In this document: positions 1-6,834 of the stretch, one piece after another
Layout of the letters: every line of letters begins with the position of its first letter
Position numbering within the stretch: the stretch's first letter is position 1
Assembly (NCBI GenBank): GCA_003165855.1
Contig: PMXH01000284.1
Location: 560 to 11,408 of the forward strand
Direction of reading: 5' to 3'
Source: Acidobacteriaceae bacterium
GTDB lineage: Bacteria; Acidobacteriota; Terriglobia; Terriglobales; Acidobacteriaceae
DNA length: 10,849 nucleotides
Notes under the pieces: generated by a model
Databases searched by the model: none
What the model saw: the letters and a program-made list of their open reading frames with translations, nothing else
What the model was told of the DNA's origin: nothing
Made by a program: the position numbers and the translations under genes

Positions 1-350
1 GCGTTGCCGATGGCGTGGGGCGCGATAAAGATATCGCCAACAAGATGCGACTTGAGAGACGGACTCAGGGAACTGGCGTCGGGGATGACGAAGCCGAAGC
101 CGTCGCGGTGCATGGAGAGGCGTCCGACGACCAGATTCTTGTCAGACTTGGCTGCGGCGGGCTGGGGCAGGGCGTAGCGATCGGAATTGAGCTGAATCAG
201 TTCGCCGGCGGCGACCAGTTTCTGAAGATGCGCATCGAGTTCTCCGCGAGCGTCACCGTGTAGGCCGAGTTCGCGCACCAGTTGCTTGAATCCGGCCGTG
301 CGCTTCGGTTGGCGGGCAATATGTTTCAGGATGGTCGAATCGGAGAGCAT
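1..350 (-). CDS. rnr: Ribonuclease R, N-terminal part (cut by left window edge)
   Basis: RNase R is a processive 3'-to-5' exoribonuclease that degrades structured RNA in the cytoplasm. Only the first 116 codons plus two bases are present; the rest lies beyond base 1. Residues about 5-62 look like the winged-helix domain found at the N-terminus of RNase R (ILKHIARQPKRTAGFKQLVR, then a Q-L-N-S-D-R-Y-A-L-P end). Residues 76-116 start the first cold-shock/OB domain: GRLSMHRDGFGFVIPD followed by GDIFIAPHAIGN, very typical of RNase R and rarer in RNase II. The ATG at 350 gives the usual short N-terminus. No Shine-Dalgarno is seen before it (the seven preceding bases read ATTCCTC), and a long inverted repeat lies directly upstream. 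The catalytic RNB and S1 domains cannot be checked here. The family call is sure; an intact full-length gene is assumed. Confidence 0.88.
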   Translation of the reverse strand, partial: MLSDSTILKHIARQPKRTAGFKQLVRELGLHGDARGELDAHLQKLVAAGELIQLNSDRYALPQPAAAKSDKNLVVGRLSMHRDGFGFVIPDASSLSPSLKSHLVGDIFIAPHAIGN

Positions 351-357
351 GAGGAAT

Positions 358-469
358 CGTCGTTGGTCGTTAGTCGTCGGTCGTTGGCCAAGGACCTTCA
401 GCCGTCCATCTTAACTTAGCCGGGAGCCGCATGATTTCGCCAACGACCAAAGTCTAACGACCAACGACG
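358..469. repeat. 31-base imperfect inverted repeat made of CGTTGGT-type heptads
   Basis: Arms at 358-388 and 439-469 match at 28 of 31 positions when one is reverse-complemented; the three mismatches fall together at 374, 376 and 378. The spacer is 50 bases (389-438). Each arm is itself a run of four degenerate heptads: 361-388 reads CGTTGGT, CGTTAGT, CGTCGGT, CGTTGGC. The right arm holds the complementary series (CCAACGA, CCAAAGT, CTAACGA, CCAACGA). It lies between the stop of the DinB-like gene (475) and the rnr start (350). No T-run follows on either strand, so it does not look like an intrinsic terminator. It could be a dispersed intergenic repeat or an RNA hairpin in the rnr leader. Confidence 0.85.
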
Positions 470-474
470 GTTTC

Positions 475-978
475 CTACCATGTGTCTCCACCGGCGCGCG
501 GCGGCCACGCACCCAGCACGCGCCGGATCATCGCGATCTGGCCGGTGTGGTAGCTGTTGTGCGCGACCATTTGCCACAGGACAGCTTCGAGCGTTCCCGC
601 GACCTTCTGGTCACCTTCACGCACGGTTTCGATCTGGCGCTGCATTTCTTCCGGGGAAGAATCCGCCAGAGTCGTGAAATCGGCGAGCAGGCTGGCAAAG
701 CGCTTTCGCAGACGGTCCCAGTCCTGTGCGTCGGTGGGCGACGGCGCGGGCGGGAAGCTCTCCGAAGAATGCTCTGGATACGCCGGCCGCCCGCCGCGAA
801 TACGGCGCAGTTCGTAGTCCATCCAGTAGTTCATGTGGAAGACGAGTTGCCCGATGGAGTGCGGAAAACCTGCCGCGAGCCGTGCAGCCAGTTCGGCGGG
901 AAGATCGTCGATGCAGGCGACGGGATCCGCGTGAGCGCCTTGGCCGTGGAGCAGTTCAGTAAGTGCGCGCGAAGACAT
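475..978 (-). CDS. DinB-fold putative metal-dependent enzyme (first of a pair)
   Basis: This is a 167-residue protein of the DinB/YfiT-like superfamily: four-helix bundles that usually hold one divalent metal with three histidines. Members include thiol (bacillithiol, mycothiol) transferases and many proteins of unknown role. The expected triad is visible: H48 in the helix SIGQLVFHMNYWMDYELRR, and H140 with H144 in the C-terminal helix (VAHNSYHTGQIAMIRR). Length is normal for the family and no signal peptide is seen, so it is probably cytoplasmic. The ATG at 978 lies 12 bases after the stop of the next DinB-like gene, so the two are probably co-transcribed, but no good Shine-Dalgarno precedes it. 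The true substrate cannot be read from the sequence. The family is clear, the reaction unknown. Confidence 0.85.
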   Translation of the reverse strand: MSSRALTELLHGQGAHADPVACIDDLPAELAARLAAGFPHSIGQLVFHMNYWMDYELRRIRGGRPAYPEHSSESFPPAPSPTDAQDWDRLRKRFASLLADFTTLADSSPEEMQRQIETVREGDQKVAGTLEAVLWQMVAHNSYHTGQIAMIRRVLGAWPPRAGGDTW

Positions 979-990
979 GGAAATTTCGGG

Positions 991-1551
991 TCAGCGACTC
1001 GCGGAAAAGTATTTCTCCTCGAGAATCCTGCGGTGGTGCAGTTCATGCCCGGCGATGACGTAAGCCAGCGCGCGCACGCTCACTTCGTTCTTGTTGGCGA
1101 TCCCACGCCGTTGCCACGCGACTTCGTCAAGATTACGCAACAGAGAAAGCGTGGCGCGGCGCACGGCAATGAACTCTTCGACCAGATCGGCGAGCGGACA
1201 ATGCGCAAAGGGGCCGTTGCGCACATAATCGTCCTGCTCGAACCCTTCGAGCGGCGTGGCGTCGGCGCGCGAGATGCGGAGGGCGCGGTAGGCGAAGACG
1301 CGCTCCGTGTCGCAGACGTGGCCGAGGACTTCCTTGGCGCTCCATTTCTCCGGCGCATAGCGGAGGTTGCCGTCATCTTCATCGCGGCCAGAGAGCAACA
1401 ACATCGTCCGGCGGCGTTGTTGGTCGAGCGTGTCGAGAATCTCGTTGCCCGGAATCAAGGAAATGTAGCGATCGTAGTAAGGCGCGTACTCGCCAGCCTG
1501 GGGCCGGGCGATAGTGAAGGTTGGAGGGGTGCTCACGGCGGCTTCTGGCAT
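991..1551 (-). CDS. DinB-fold putative metal-dependent enzyme (second of a pair)
   Basis: This 186-residue protein belongs to the DinB_2 branch of the DinB/YfiT-like superfamily. Helix one carries KWSAKEVLGHVCDTERVFAY with H78, and the C-terminal helix carries IAGHELHHRRIL with H169 and H173 in the HxxxH spacing; these three are the likely metal ligands. The frame stays open upstream to 1782, but I chose the ATG at 1551 because AGGAG lies seven bases before it, and because residues encoded above it (1552-1782) look unlike any family member. The start MPEAAVSTPPTFTIARPQAG gives a usual family length. It is the first gene of a two-gene unit with the DinB-like gene at 475-978, with rnr possibly further downstream. 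Sequence similarity to its neighbour appears low apart from the histidine pattern, so they are probably not recent duplicates. Substrate unknown. Confidence 0.87.
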   Translation of the reverse strand: MPEAAVSTPPTFTIARPQAGEYAPYYDRYISLIPGNEILDTLDQQRRRTMLLLSGRDEDDGNLRYAPEKWSAKEVLGHVCDTERVFAYRALRISRADATPLEGFEQDDYVRNGPFAHCPLADLVEEFIAVRRATLSLLRNLDEVAWQRRGIANKNEVSVRALAYVIAGHELHHRRILEEKYFSASR

Positions 1552-1868
1552 GTTCGTGCTCCTGCTAGGCTGGATTACGTCTTCGATAAATCTTCGATCC
1601 CAAGAGCATACTCCGAGGGGCTGTGGAACGGTGGCCAGGCGAGGTTTTTTTCGGGAATCCTTACACGGTGGACGCCCCAAATGGAGCTCCGTGAGGATGC
1701 GGTGCGACACGTGCCAAAGACACGAAAGTACGTACCAAGGTAGGAAACTCCTTTGAAAATAAAGCTTTTCCACAGCACTCACTTTGAGACAGGGGAGTAC
1801 AATTTGATTTGGTCACGTAAGTGCGGCACGTGATCCCTAATCCCAACTAGGAAAGGAACTTTGTATCC
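1552..1868. other. Non-coding divergent region between DinB-like gene and bactofilin
   Basis: These 317 bases separate divergent genes and should carry promoters for both. I see no convincing gene. On the bactofilin side (1741-1810) the sequence becomes AT-richer, with a possible -10 hexamer TACAAT at 1798-1803 but no matching -35, so the promoter is only suggested. A dyad TCACGT/ACGTGA spans 1813-1833. On the DinB side an octamer TCTTCGAT is repeated at 1580-1587 and 1591-1598, 11 bases apart. Two perfect 8-base palindromes occur, GGAGCTCC at 1683-1690 and GTACGTAC at 1728-1735, which may be chance. Confidence 0.5.
1559..1563 (-). promoter_or_regulatory. Shine-Dalgarno AGGAG that fixes the DinB-like start
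   Basis: On the minus strand AGGAG is followed by seven bases (CACGAAC) and then ATG at 1551. This supports 1551 over the longer open frame that begins at 1782. Confidence 0.75.
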
Positions 1869-2417
1869 ATGTGGAAGCCGACGAATCAGCCTCAGACCCC
1901 CGGGCGACCAGCCGAGCCGGAGCGTCCAACCATGTCTACCCCGAGCGCGCCTGCAATTACCATGGCGAATGAACCCGCCGCTGCGCCGCGTCCGGCGGGC
2001 ACCACCACTACCACGGCGGACCAGGCGACCATTGGCAAATCGCTGGTCATCAAGGGCGAGGTAACTGGATCGGAGTCGCTCTACATTGACGGCCGGGTGG
2101 AAGGCTCGATCAGCCTGGCGGGCAACCGCGTCACCATTGGGCGCAACGGAGTGGTCGCCGCCAACATCAATGCCCGCGAGATTGTCGTGCTGGGGAAAGT
2201 GCGTGGCAACCTCACTGCCAGCGACCGCGTGGATATCCGCAGCGACGGATCACTGACCGGCGATGTGGTGGCGGCGCGCATCTCGATTGAAGACGGCGCC
2301 TACTTTAAGGGCGGTATCGATATCCGCAAAGGCGGACAGCCCACCCAGCAGAAGCCCAACGGTAAGGATGAGAGCGCTATCGCGCCCGAACCCGCGGTGG
2401 TCGGGGCCAGAGCGTAG
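1869..2417 (+). CDS. Bactofilin family protein
   Basis: Bactofilins are small bacterial cytoskeletal proteins that polymerise without nucleotide into filaments or membrane-attached patches, and act as scaffolds for cell-wall enzymes, stalks or polar complexes. The product is 182 residues. Residues about 50-152 form the bactofilin core: TIGKSLVIKGEVTGSESLYI, then repeated short beta strands rich in G, V and I with the periodic pattern of a right-handed beta helix (DGRVEGSISL, IGRNGVVAANI, LGKVRGNLTA, SDGSLTGDVVAA). The flanks are low-complexity and Pro/Ala/Thr/Gln-rich, as is normal for these disordered tails. The ATG at 1869 has an AGGA about 11 bases upstream; an ATG at 1932 (MSTPSAPAIT) with GGAG nearby is a real alternative and would not touch the core. 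It appears monocistronic, ending in a strong terminator. No peptidoglycan hydrolase lies beside it. Confidence 0.92.
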   Translation: MWKPTNQPQTPGRPAEPERPTMSTPSAPAITMANEPAAAPRPAGTTTTTADQATIGKSLVIKGEVTGSESLYIDGRVEGSISLAGNRVTIGRNGVVAANINAREIVVLGKVRGNLTASDRVDIRSDGSLTGDVVAARISIEDGAYFKGGIDIRKGGQPTQQKPNGKDESAIAPEPAVVGARA

Positions 2418-2464
2418 GTTTGATGTAGAGGCGTCTCGTCGGTCGGGGTGTCTTGCTAAAGATC

Positions 2465-2510
2465 AGCGGCGGAGTTCGCACAGAATGCGAATGTCCGCCG
2501 CTTTGTTGTT
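2465..2510 (+). terminator. Intrinsic terminator after bactofilin
   Basis: A stem of AGCGGCGGA (2465-2473) with TCCGCCGCT (2494-2502) continues inward as TTCGCA (2475-2480) with TGCGAA (2486-2491), leaving a five-base loop CAGAA and a small internal bulge. The stem totals 15 pairs and is followed by TTGTTGTTT. It starts 48 bases after the bactofilin stop and lies well before the kinase promoter, so it should separate the two genes. Confidence 0.88.
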
Positions 2511-2564
2511 TCCGTCGCTATCACGGCGCGTGAACCGGTTTTCGAGTGCATACACCAGGGCTCG

Positions 2565-2593
2565 TTGACTCGCGATGTCCGCGTCCGTAAGAT
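2565..2593 (+). promoter_or_regulatory. Sigma70-type promoter for the kinase gene
   Basis: TTGACT (2565-2570) and TAAGAT (2588-2593) are separated by exactly 17 bases, each one or two changes from consensus. Transcription would begin near 2600, giving a leader of about 38 bases before the ATG at 2638. The position just after the bactofilin terminator fits an independent unit. It is predicted by eye only. Confidence 0.65.
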
Positions 2594-2606
2594 GAAGCGA
2601 CCCTCG

Positions 2607-2626
2607 CCGCGCGTCTTCCCGCGCGG
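2607..2626 (+). promoter_or_regulatory. GC-only hairpin in the kinase leader
   Basis: CCGCGCG (2607-2613) pairs with CGCGCGG (2620-2626) around the six-base loop TCTTCC. It fills about half of the predicted leader and ends 11 bases before the start codon. No Shine-Dalgarno is visible in those 11 bases (ATTCGACAAAA). It could affect ribosome entry; a chance hairpin in GC-rich DNA is also possible. Confidence 0.45.
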
Positions 2627-2637
2627 ATTCGACAAAA

Positions 2638-5031
2638 ATGATCGGCCAAACCATCTCCCATTACCGCATTGTGGAAAAGCTGGGCGGCGGCGGCATGGGT
2701 GTGGTTTATAAGGCCGAGGACACGGAGCTTGGCCGTTTTGTCGCGCTAAAATTCCTGCCCGATGAAATGTCGCGCGATCCGCAGGCTCTGGAACGTTTTC
2801 GGCGCGAGGCGCGGGCGGCGTCGGCGTTGAATCATCCGAATATTTGCACGATTTATGAAATCGGCAAATATGGCGAGCAGTCGTTTATCGCCATGGAATT
2901 CCTGGATGGGGTGACGCTGAAGCATCTCATCTCTGGAAAACCGCTCGCAAACGAAACAGTCTTATCACTGGCGATTGAAATAGCGGACGGATTGGACGCG
3001 GCGCACGCGCAGGGCATCGTCCACCGTGACATCAAGCCGGCGAATATTTTCGTCACCAAGCGCGGCCATGCCAAGGTGTTGGATTTCGGCCTGGCCAAGG
3101 TCGCCACTGCAGCCGGTTCTTCGAGCCAGGCGGCATCGGAGAACACGATGACGGCGGCGATCGACGCGCATCTCACCAGTCCCGGTTCCACGCTGGGGAC
3201 GATTGCCTATATGTCGCCGGAGCAGGCGCGCGCCAGGGAACTGGACGCGCGCAGCGATCTGTTTTCTTTTGGCGCGGTGCTCTACGAAATGACCACCGGC
3301 ACGCTGCCCTTTCGTGGCAACAGCTCCGCGGAAATCTTCAAATCCATTCTGGATGGAGCGCCAGCCTCGGCGCTCCGCCTTAATCCCGACATGCCGGCGG
3401 AGCTGGAACGTATCATCGGCAAAGCTCTGGAAAAAGACCGCGAGTTGCGCTATCAAAGTGCCGCCGACTTGCGGTCCGATCTTACGCGCCTCAAGCGCGA
3501 CTACGACTCCGGACGTTCGCCCAGCGCCGTGTCCGCAACGAGCGTATCGCCCACGAGTTCGTCCGGCGTTCCGAGCGCCGCTGCGATACCCGCGTCCGAC
3601 GGAAGGTCGCGAAAATACGCAGTCGTGGGTGTGGTTGCGATTTTGGTGATTGCCGCCGCAGCCGGCGCCTATTTCTTACGCGGAAAGCCGGACGCCAGCA
3701 AGGTTAGTTCGATCGCCGTGCTTCCTTTCGTCAATGCGACCGCAGATGCCAACACCGAATACTTAAGCGACGGCCTGACCGAAAGCCTGATCAGTACGCT
3801 TTCGCAACTGCCCGACCTGAAAGTGATGGCGCGCAGCACGGTCTTCAAGTTCAAGGGAAAAGAAGATGATCCGCAGAAGATCGGCCAGGCGTTGCAAGTA
3901 AGCGCTCTATTGATGGGACGCATTACACAGCATGCAGACAACATTGGCGTGCAAGCCGACCTGGTGAGTGCGGCGGATGGCAGCGAGCTGTGGGGGTCTC
4001 ACTACGAGAGCAAACTGGCCGATATCACGCAGGTGCAGGGAGAGATTACTCGCGATCTTTCCGCACGCTTGAAAATTCAAGTCAGCGGAAGCCAGCAGCA
4101 ACGGCTGGGGCAGGCAGGAACCACCAATCCCGAGGCCTACCGGCTTTATCTGGAAGGCCGCCAGCTTTGGTATGGGCGCACGCCGGCGGGCTTGAAGAAA
4201 AGTATCGATCTCTTCCAGCAGGCCATTGCCGCGGACCCCAACTACGCGCTGGCCTACGCTGGGCTGGCCGACACTTACAACGTCGCTCCCAGCTACGGAG
4301 TCGGCATCACCTCAAAGCAGGGCCGGGCACTGGCGGATGAAGCCAGCCGTAAAGCTCTGCAACTGGATAGCTCGCTGGCCGAGGTGCATGCCACGCGGGG
4401 TATGGCGCTGGCCAATGCGTTCCAGTTCAGCGAGTCTGAACCTGAGTTCAAGCGCGCCATCGAGTTAAACCCCAACTATTCCGCTGCCCACTATTTCTAC
4501 GCCATCAGCTATCTGAGCCCCAGCAATCATATCGATCAGGCGCTGGAAGAAATGCGTACAACATTGTCCCTGGACCCGCTGTCTTCGATCGTCAACACCA
4601 ACTACGCGCTGATTCTCATGGAAGCCAGGCGTTATCCGGAAGCGCTGGCGCAATTTCAGAAGGTTCTCGAACGAGATCCAAGTTTCCAGCCAGCATATTT
4701 CAAAATGTCGCAACTGTATGCCACTATGGGCCGTTTTCCAGAGGCAGTAAGCACGCTTTCCAAGTCTTTTGTGAATCCAATTCCTGTCAGTCCGAACGCG
4801 AAGGGCTATCTCCAACTCATGATGACTTTGGAAGGCACGGACCGCTCCGCTGCCGTCGCCGGCGCCGCCGTGCGTGCTGGACAAAAGGACATGGCGTTTG
4901 AGTATCTCAACAAGGCGTATGAGGACGGCGACAATGAACTCACGTTCATCATTCGCGACCCCGCTCTGGATCCGGTTCGATCCGATGCTCGCTACGCCGA
5001 GCTGATGCGCAAGCTCGGCCTGACGCCGTAA
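2638..5031 (+). CDS. Membrane-spanning Ser/Thr protein kinase with TolB/FlgO-like and TPR domains
   Basis: This 797-residue Hanks-type kinase probably phosphorylates proteins on Ser/Thr in the cytoplasm while sensing or binding partners outside the membrane. Residues 9-290 form a complete kinase domain: glycine loop [14 protein letters not shown] (15-28), ATP lysine K38 in VALKFL, helix-C glutamate E57, catalytic HRDIKPAN (129-136), DFG (149-151), [10 protein letters not shown] (187-196) and the DxRSD aspartate. Residues 291-325 are a Ser/Pro/Ala linker, and 327-347 one transmembrane helix. Residues 358-480 match the TolB/FlgO-like domain often joined to TPRs ([20 protein letters not shown]). 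Residues about 498-706 hold several TPR-like repeats ([36 protein letters not shown]), and the end ([20 protein letters not shown]) is typical of the group. No catalytic residue is missing. The ATG at 2638 places the kinase domain at the normal distance. Substrate and ligand are unknown. Confidence 0.93.
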   Translation: MIGQTISHYRIVEKLGGGGMGVVYKAEDTELGRFVALKFLPDEMSRDPQALERFRREARAASALNHPNICTIYEIGKYGEQSFIAMEFLDGVTLKHLISGKPLANETVLSLAIEIADGLDAAHAQGIVHRDIKPANIFVTKRGHAKVLDFGLAKVATAAGSSSQAASENTMTAAIDAHLTSPGSTLGTIAYMSPEQARARELDARSDLFSFGAVLYEMTTGTLPFRGNSSAEIFKSILDGAPASALRLNPDMPAELERIIGKALEKDRELRYQSAADLRSDLTRLKRDYDSGRSPSAVSATSVSPTSSSGVPSAAAIPASDGRSRKYAVVGVVAILVIAAAAGAYFLRGKPDASKVSSIAVLPFVNATADANTEYLSDGLTESLISTLSQLPDLKVMARSTVFKFKGKEDDPQKIGQALQVSALLMGRITQHADNIGVQADLVSAADGSELWGSHYESKLADITQVQGEITRDLSARLKIQVSGSQQQRLGQAGTTNPEAYRLYLEGRQLWYGRTPAGLKKSIDLFQQAIAADPNYALAYAGLADTYNVAPSYGVGITSKQGRALADEASRKALQLDSSLAEVHATRGMALANAFQFSESEPEFKRAIELNPNYSAAHYFYAISYLSPSNHIDQALEEMRTTLSLDPLSSIVNTNYALILMEARRYPEALAQFQKVLERDPSFQPAYFKMSQLYATMGRFPEAVSTLSKSFVNPIPVSPNAKGYLQLMMTLEGTDRSAAVAGAAVRAGQKDMAFEYLNKAYEDGDNELTFIIRDPALDPVRSDARYAELMRKLGLTP

Positions 5032-5053
5032 CCGAATTCATACGACGAAACGG

Positions 5054-6694
5054 TTAAGGTTGCGTTCCCGCTCCCAGGATTTCCTTACCCTCGCCTTCAG
5101 CGACCGCGGGATAGGCAGTTTTCTTGCGGCGGCGAAGGTCGTTGGGCAATTGCGACTTCAGCAGCCAGAGCCCGACCGCAACAGCCGCCGCCCAGGTGAT
5201 CGACAGCAATCCCAGTTGCAGCACGTCGGCGGTGCGGCTGCCGTGACCGGAAACGAACGGCGTTAGACTTCTTGCGACTTCCAGGCTGATGCCACCGGCG
5301 ACAACCGCGGTCAGCGCAGATTTTCCTAACTCATTCCAGCGCAGCGTTCTCAACGAAACCAGTTTACGGCGATGCAGCAGCCACGCCAGCGTCAGCAGAT
5401 TCGCTCCGATTCCCATATCGGAGGCCCAGGCCAAGCCGACTACGCCGTATCTGTGGAAGAGCAAGGAATACACCGGCAAGGAAGCGCTCGTGATCACAGT
5501 GACGGCAACCATTGGAGTCAACGTGTCGCCGGCAGCGTAGAAGGCGCGGGCGTAGAGTCCTTGCGCGGACCAGAGAGCGAGCGAGAGCGAGAACCAGAAG
5601 AAGTACACTGCGGTGGTTTGCGTATCGGAAACCAGGAATCGTCCGCGGCGATAGACCAAGTCGATCAGCGGGAAAGCGGCAGCCATCATCCATCCGGTGG
5701 CCAGAAACGACGCGGCGGAGACACGGTAGACGGAATCGTTCACGGTAGCAGCAAATTCTTTCAGGCGTTTCTCGTTGAATAATCGCGCAAAAAACGGTAG
5801 AGAAGCTTGACCGGTGGCCTGCCCCAACACCGCAATCGGGACTGCGAACAGACGCTTGGCATAGTTGAGGCGGGCGATGTCACCAATGCCGCTGGAAGCG
5901 TAATGGCGGAGGATCCAGTCATCGGCCGTGACCAGCGAGACGCCGAGCATCAGCGGAACCGAAAGCTTTACCCACTCGCGGAATGCTGGGTTCATGATGT
6001 CGAACGAAGGTTTGTAGCCCGTGCCGATGCGGGCGGCGCCGATCACGCTGGCGAGAAACGGTCCTACAACACTTCCTGCCAGGGCGCCATAGGCCAGCGA
6101 AGCAATTCCGAAGTGGCGACCGCCGATGAGTCCTCCGGCGATGATGAATATGTTGTAGAGCAGCGGTCCGAAGGCGGGGAAAAGAAACAGACGATGGGAA
6201 AGCAGAACGGCAGAGACCACTCCGCCGACGTAGAAGAAGATCTGTGCCGGGAGGAGAATTCGCGTGAGATGAACGGTTAAGTCCACCTCCGCGGGGGAGA
6301 AGCCGTGAAACATCCAGCGCACGAACTGCGGGGTGTAGATTTCAGTGACAATGGTGCCGACGACCATTACCGCAGTCATGACGGTAATGACGACGGAGAA
6401 GGTTTTTTGCGCGTCGGCGTCGCGTTTCTCGGCAAGGAAACGCGTATAGATGGAGATGAATGTAATCGAAGCTGCGCCACCGGCGACGATGTAGTTGAGC
6501 CAGTCTGGCAGCGTGAAGGCGGCAACGTAGGCGTCCGTCTGCGGTCCGGCACCGAACGCGTAGGCGATGTAAGCCTCGCGCACGTAGCCAATCACACGCG
6601 AGAGCATGACCGCCGACATGAGCAGCAGAGTGGCCGAGAAAGCCGTGTGCTGGTGAGACGGTCGGAAGAACCGCAGAAGTCTGGTCATGATCAT
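5054..6694 (-). CDS. murJ: MurJ/MviN-family lipid II flippase
   Basis: MurJ moves lipid II, the peptidoglycan precursor, across the inner membrane. The 546-residue product is strongly hydrophobic with about 13-14 membrane segments and the MVF-family pattern. The N-terminus has MLSRVIGYVREAYIAYAFGA and TDAYVAAFTLPD; later segments include FGPLLYNIFIIAGG and YAKRLFAVPIAVLGQATGQA. Aligned by eye to E. coli MurJ, R33, R39, D54 and R281 fit the essential R18, R24, D39 and R270, but the R52-R53 pair appears as N67-Y68 and E57 as G72. The ATG at 6694 is the first in a frame that is closed by a stop at 6740-6742; no Shine-Dalgarno is evident. It lies 140 bases downstream of the membrane glycosyltransferase on the same strand with no terminator between, so co-transcription is likely. 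Transport of another polyprenyl-linked sugar instead of lipid II is possible. Confidence 0.88.
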   Translation of the reverse strand: MIMTRLLRFFRPSHQHTAFSATLLLMSAVMLSRVIGYVREAYIAYAFGAGPQTDAYVAAFTLPDWLNYIVAGGAASITFISIYTRFLAEKRDADAQKTFSVVITVMTAVMVVGTIVTEIYTPQFVRWMFHGFSPAEVDLTVHLTRILLPAQIFFYVGGVVSAVLLSHRLFLFPAFGPLLYNIFIIAGGLIGGRHFGIASLAYGALAGSVVGPFLASVIGAARIGTGYKPSFDIMNPAFREWVKLSVPLMLGVSLVTADDWILRHYASSGIGDIARLNYAKRLFAVPIAVLGQATGQASLPFFARLFNEKRLKEFAATVNDSVYRVSAASFLATGWMMAAAFPLIDLVYRRGRFLVSDTQTTAVYFFWFSLSLALWSAQGLYARAFYAAGDTLTPMVAVTVITSASLPVYSLLFHRYGVVGLAWASDMGIGANLLTLAWLLHRRKLVSLRTLRWNELGKSALTAVVAGGISLEVARSLTPFVSGHGSRTADVLQLGLLSITWAAAVAVGLWLLKSQLPNDLRRRKKTAYPAVAEGEGKEILGAGTQP

Positions 6695-6834
6695 CGAGAA
6701 GCAGGGCCGCAGATTTACGCTGGCAACGCCGAACCCTTGTTACCGGTGCATGAAACGCAATTTTCCTTCAAAGCCTACCAGAGGCGCGTACCAGTGACGG
6801 AGTTTATCGCTCGAATCGGACCCGGATGGTTCCT

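Noticed and set aside
358..469. Reading the heptad inverted repeat as an intrinsic terminator, or as transposon ends
   Set aside because: No T-run follows on either strand, no target-site duplication is seen at the arms, and the 50-base spacer codes for nothing recognisable.
547..1743. A 398-codon open frame on the plus strand opposite both DinB-like genes
   Set aside because: It shows no family pattern and is Arg-rich as expected of an antisense frame in GC-rich DNA, while the minus-strand frames carry full DinB motifs and a good ribosome site.
1552..1782. N-terminal extension of the second DinB-like protein by 77 residues
   Set aside because: The added sequence has no family resemblance and the ATG at 1551 has a well-spaced AGGAG.
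2592..2708. A possible 38-codon upstream frame ([15 protein letters not shown]...) overlapping the kinase start
   Set aside because: Its ATG overlaps the predicted -10 box, so it would lie before the transcript start; no ribosome site precedes it.
5029..5056. TAACCG/CGGTTA inverted repeat joining the stop codons of the kinase and murJ
   Set aside because: Only six pairs with a 16-base loop and no T-runs; too weak to call a two-way terminator. The 19-base gap at 9967-9985 also shows no clear terminator.
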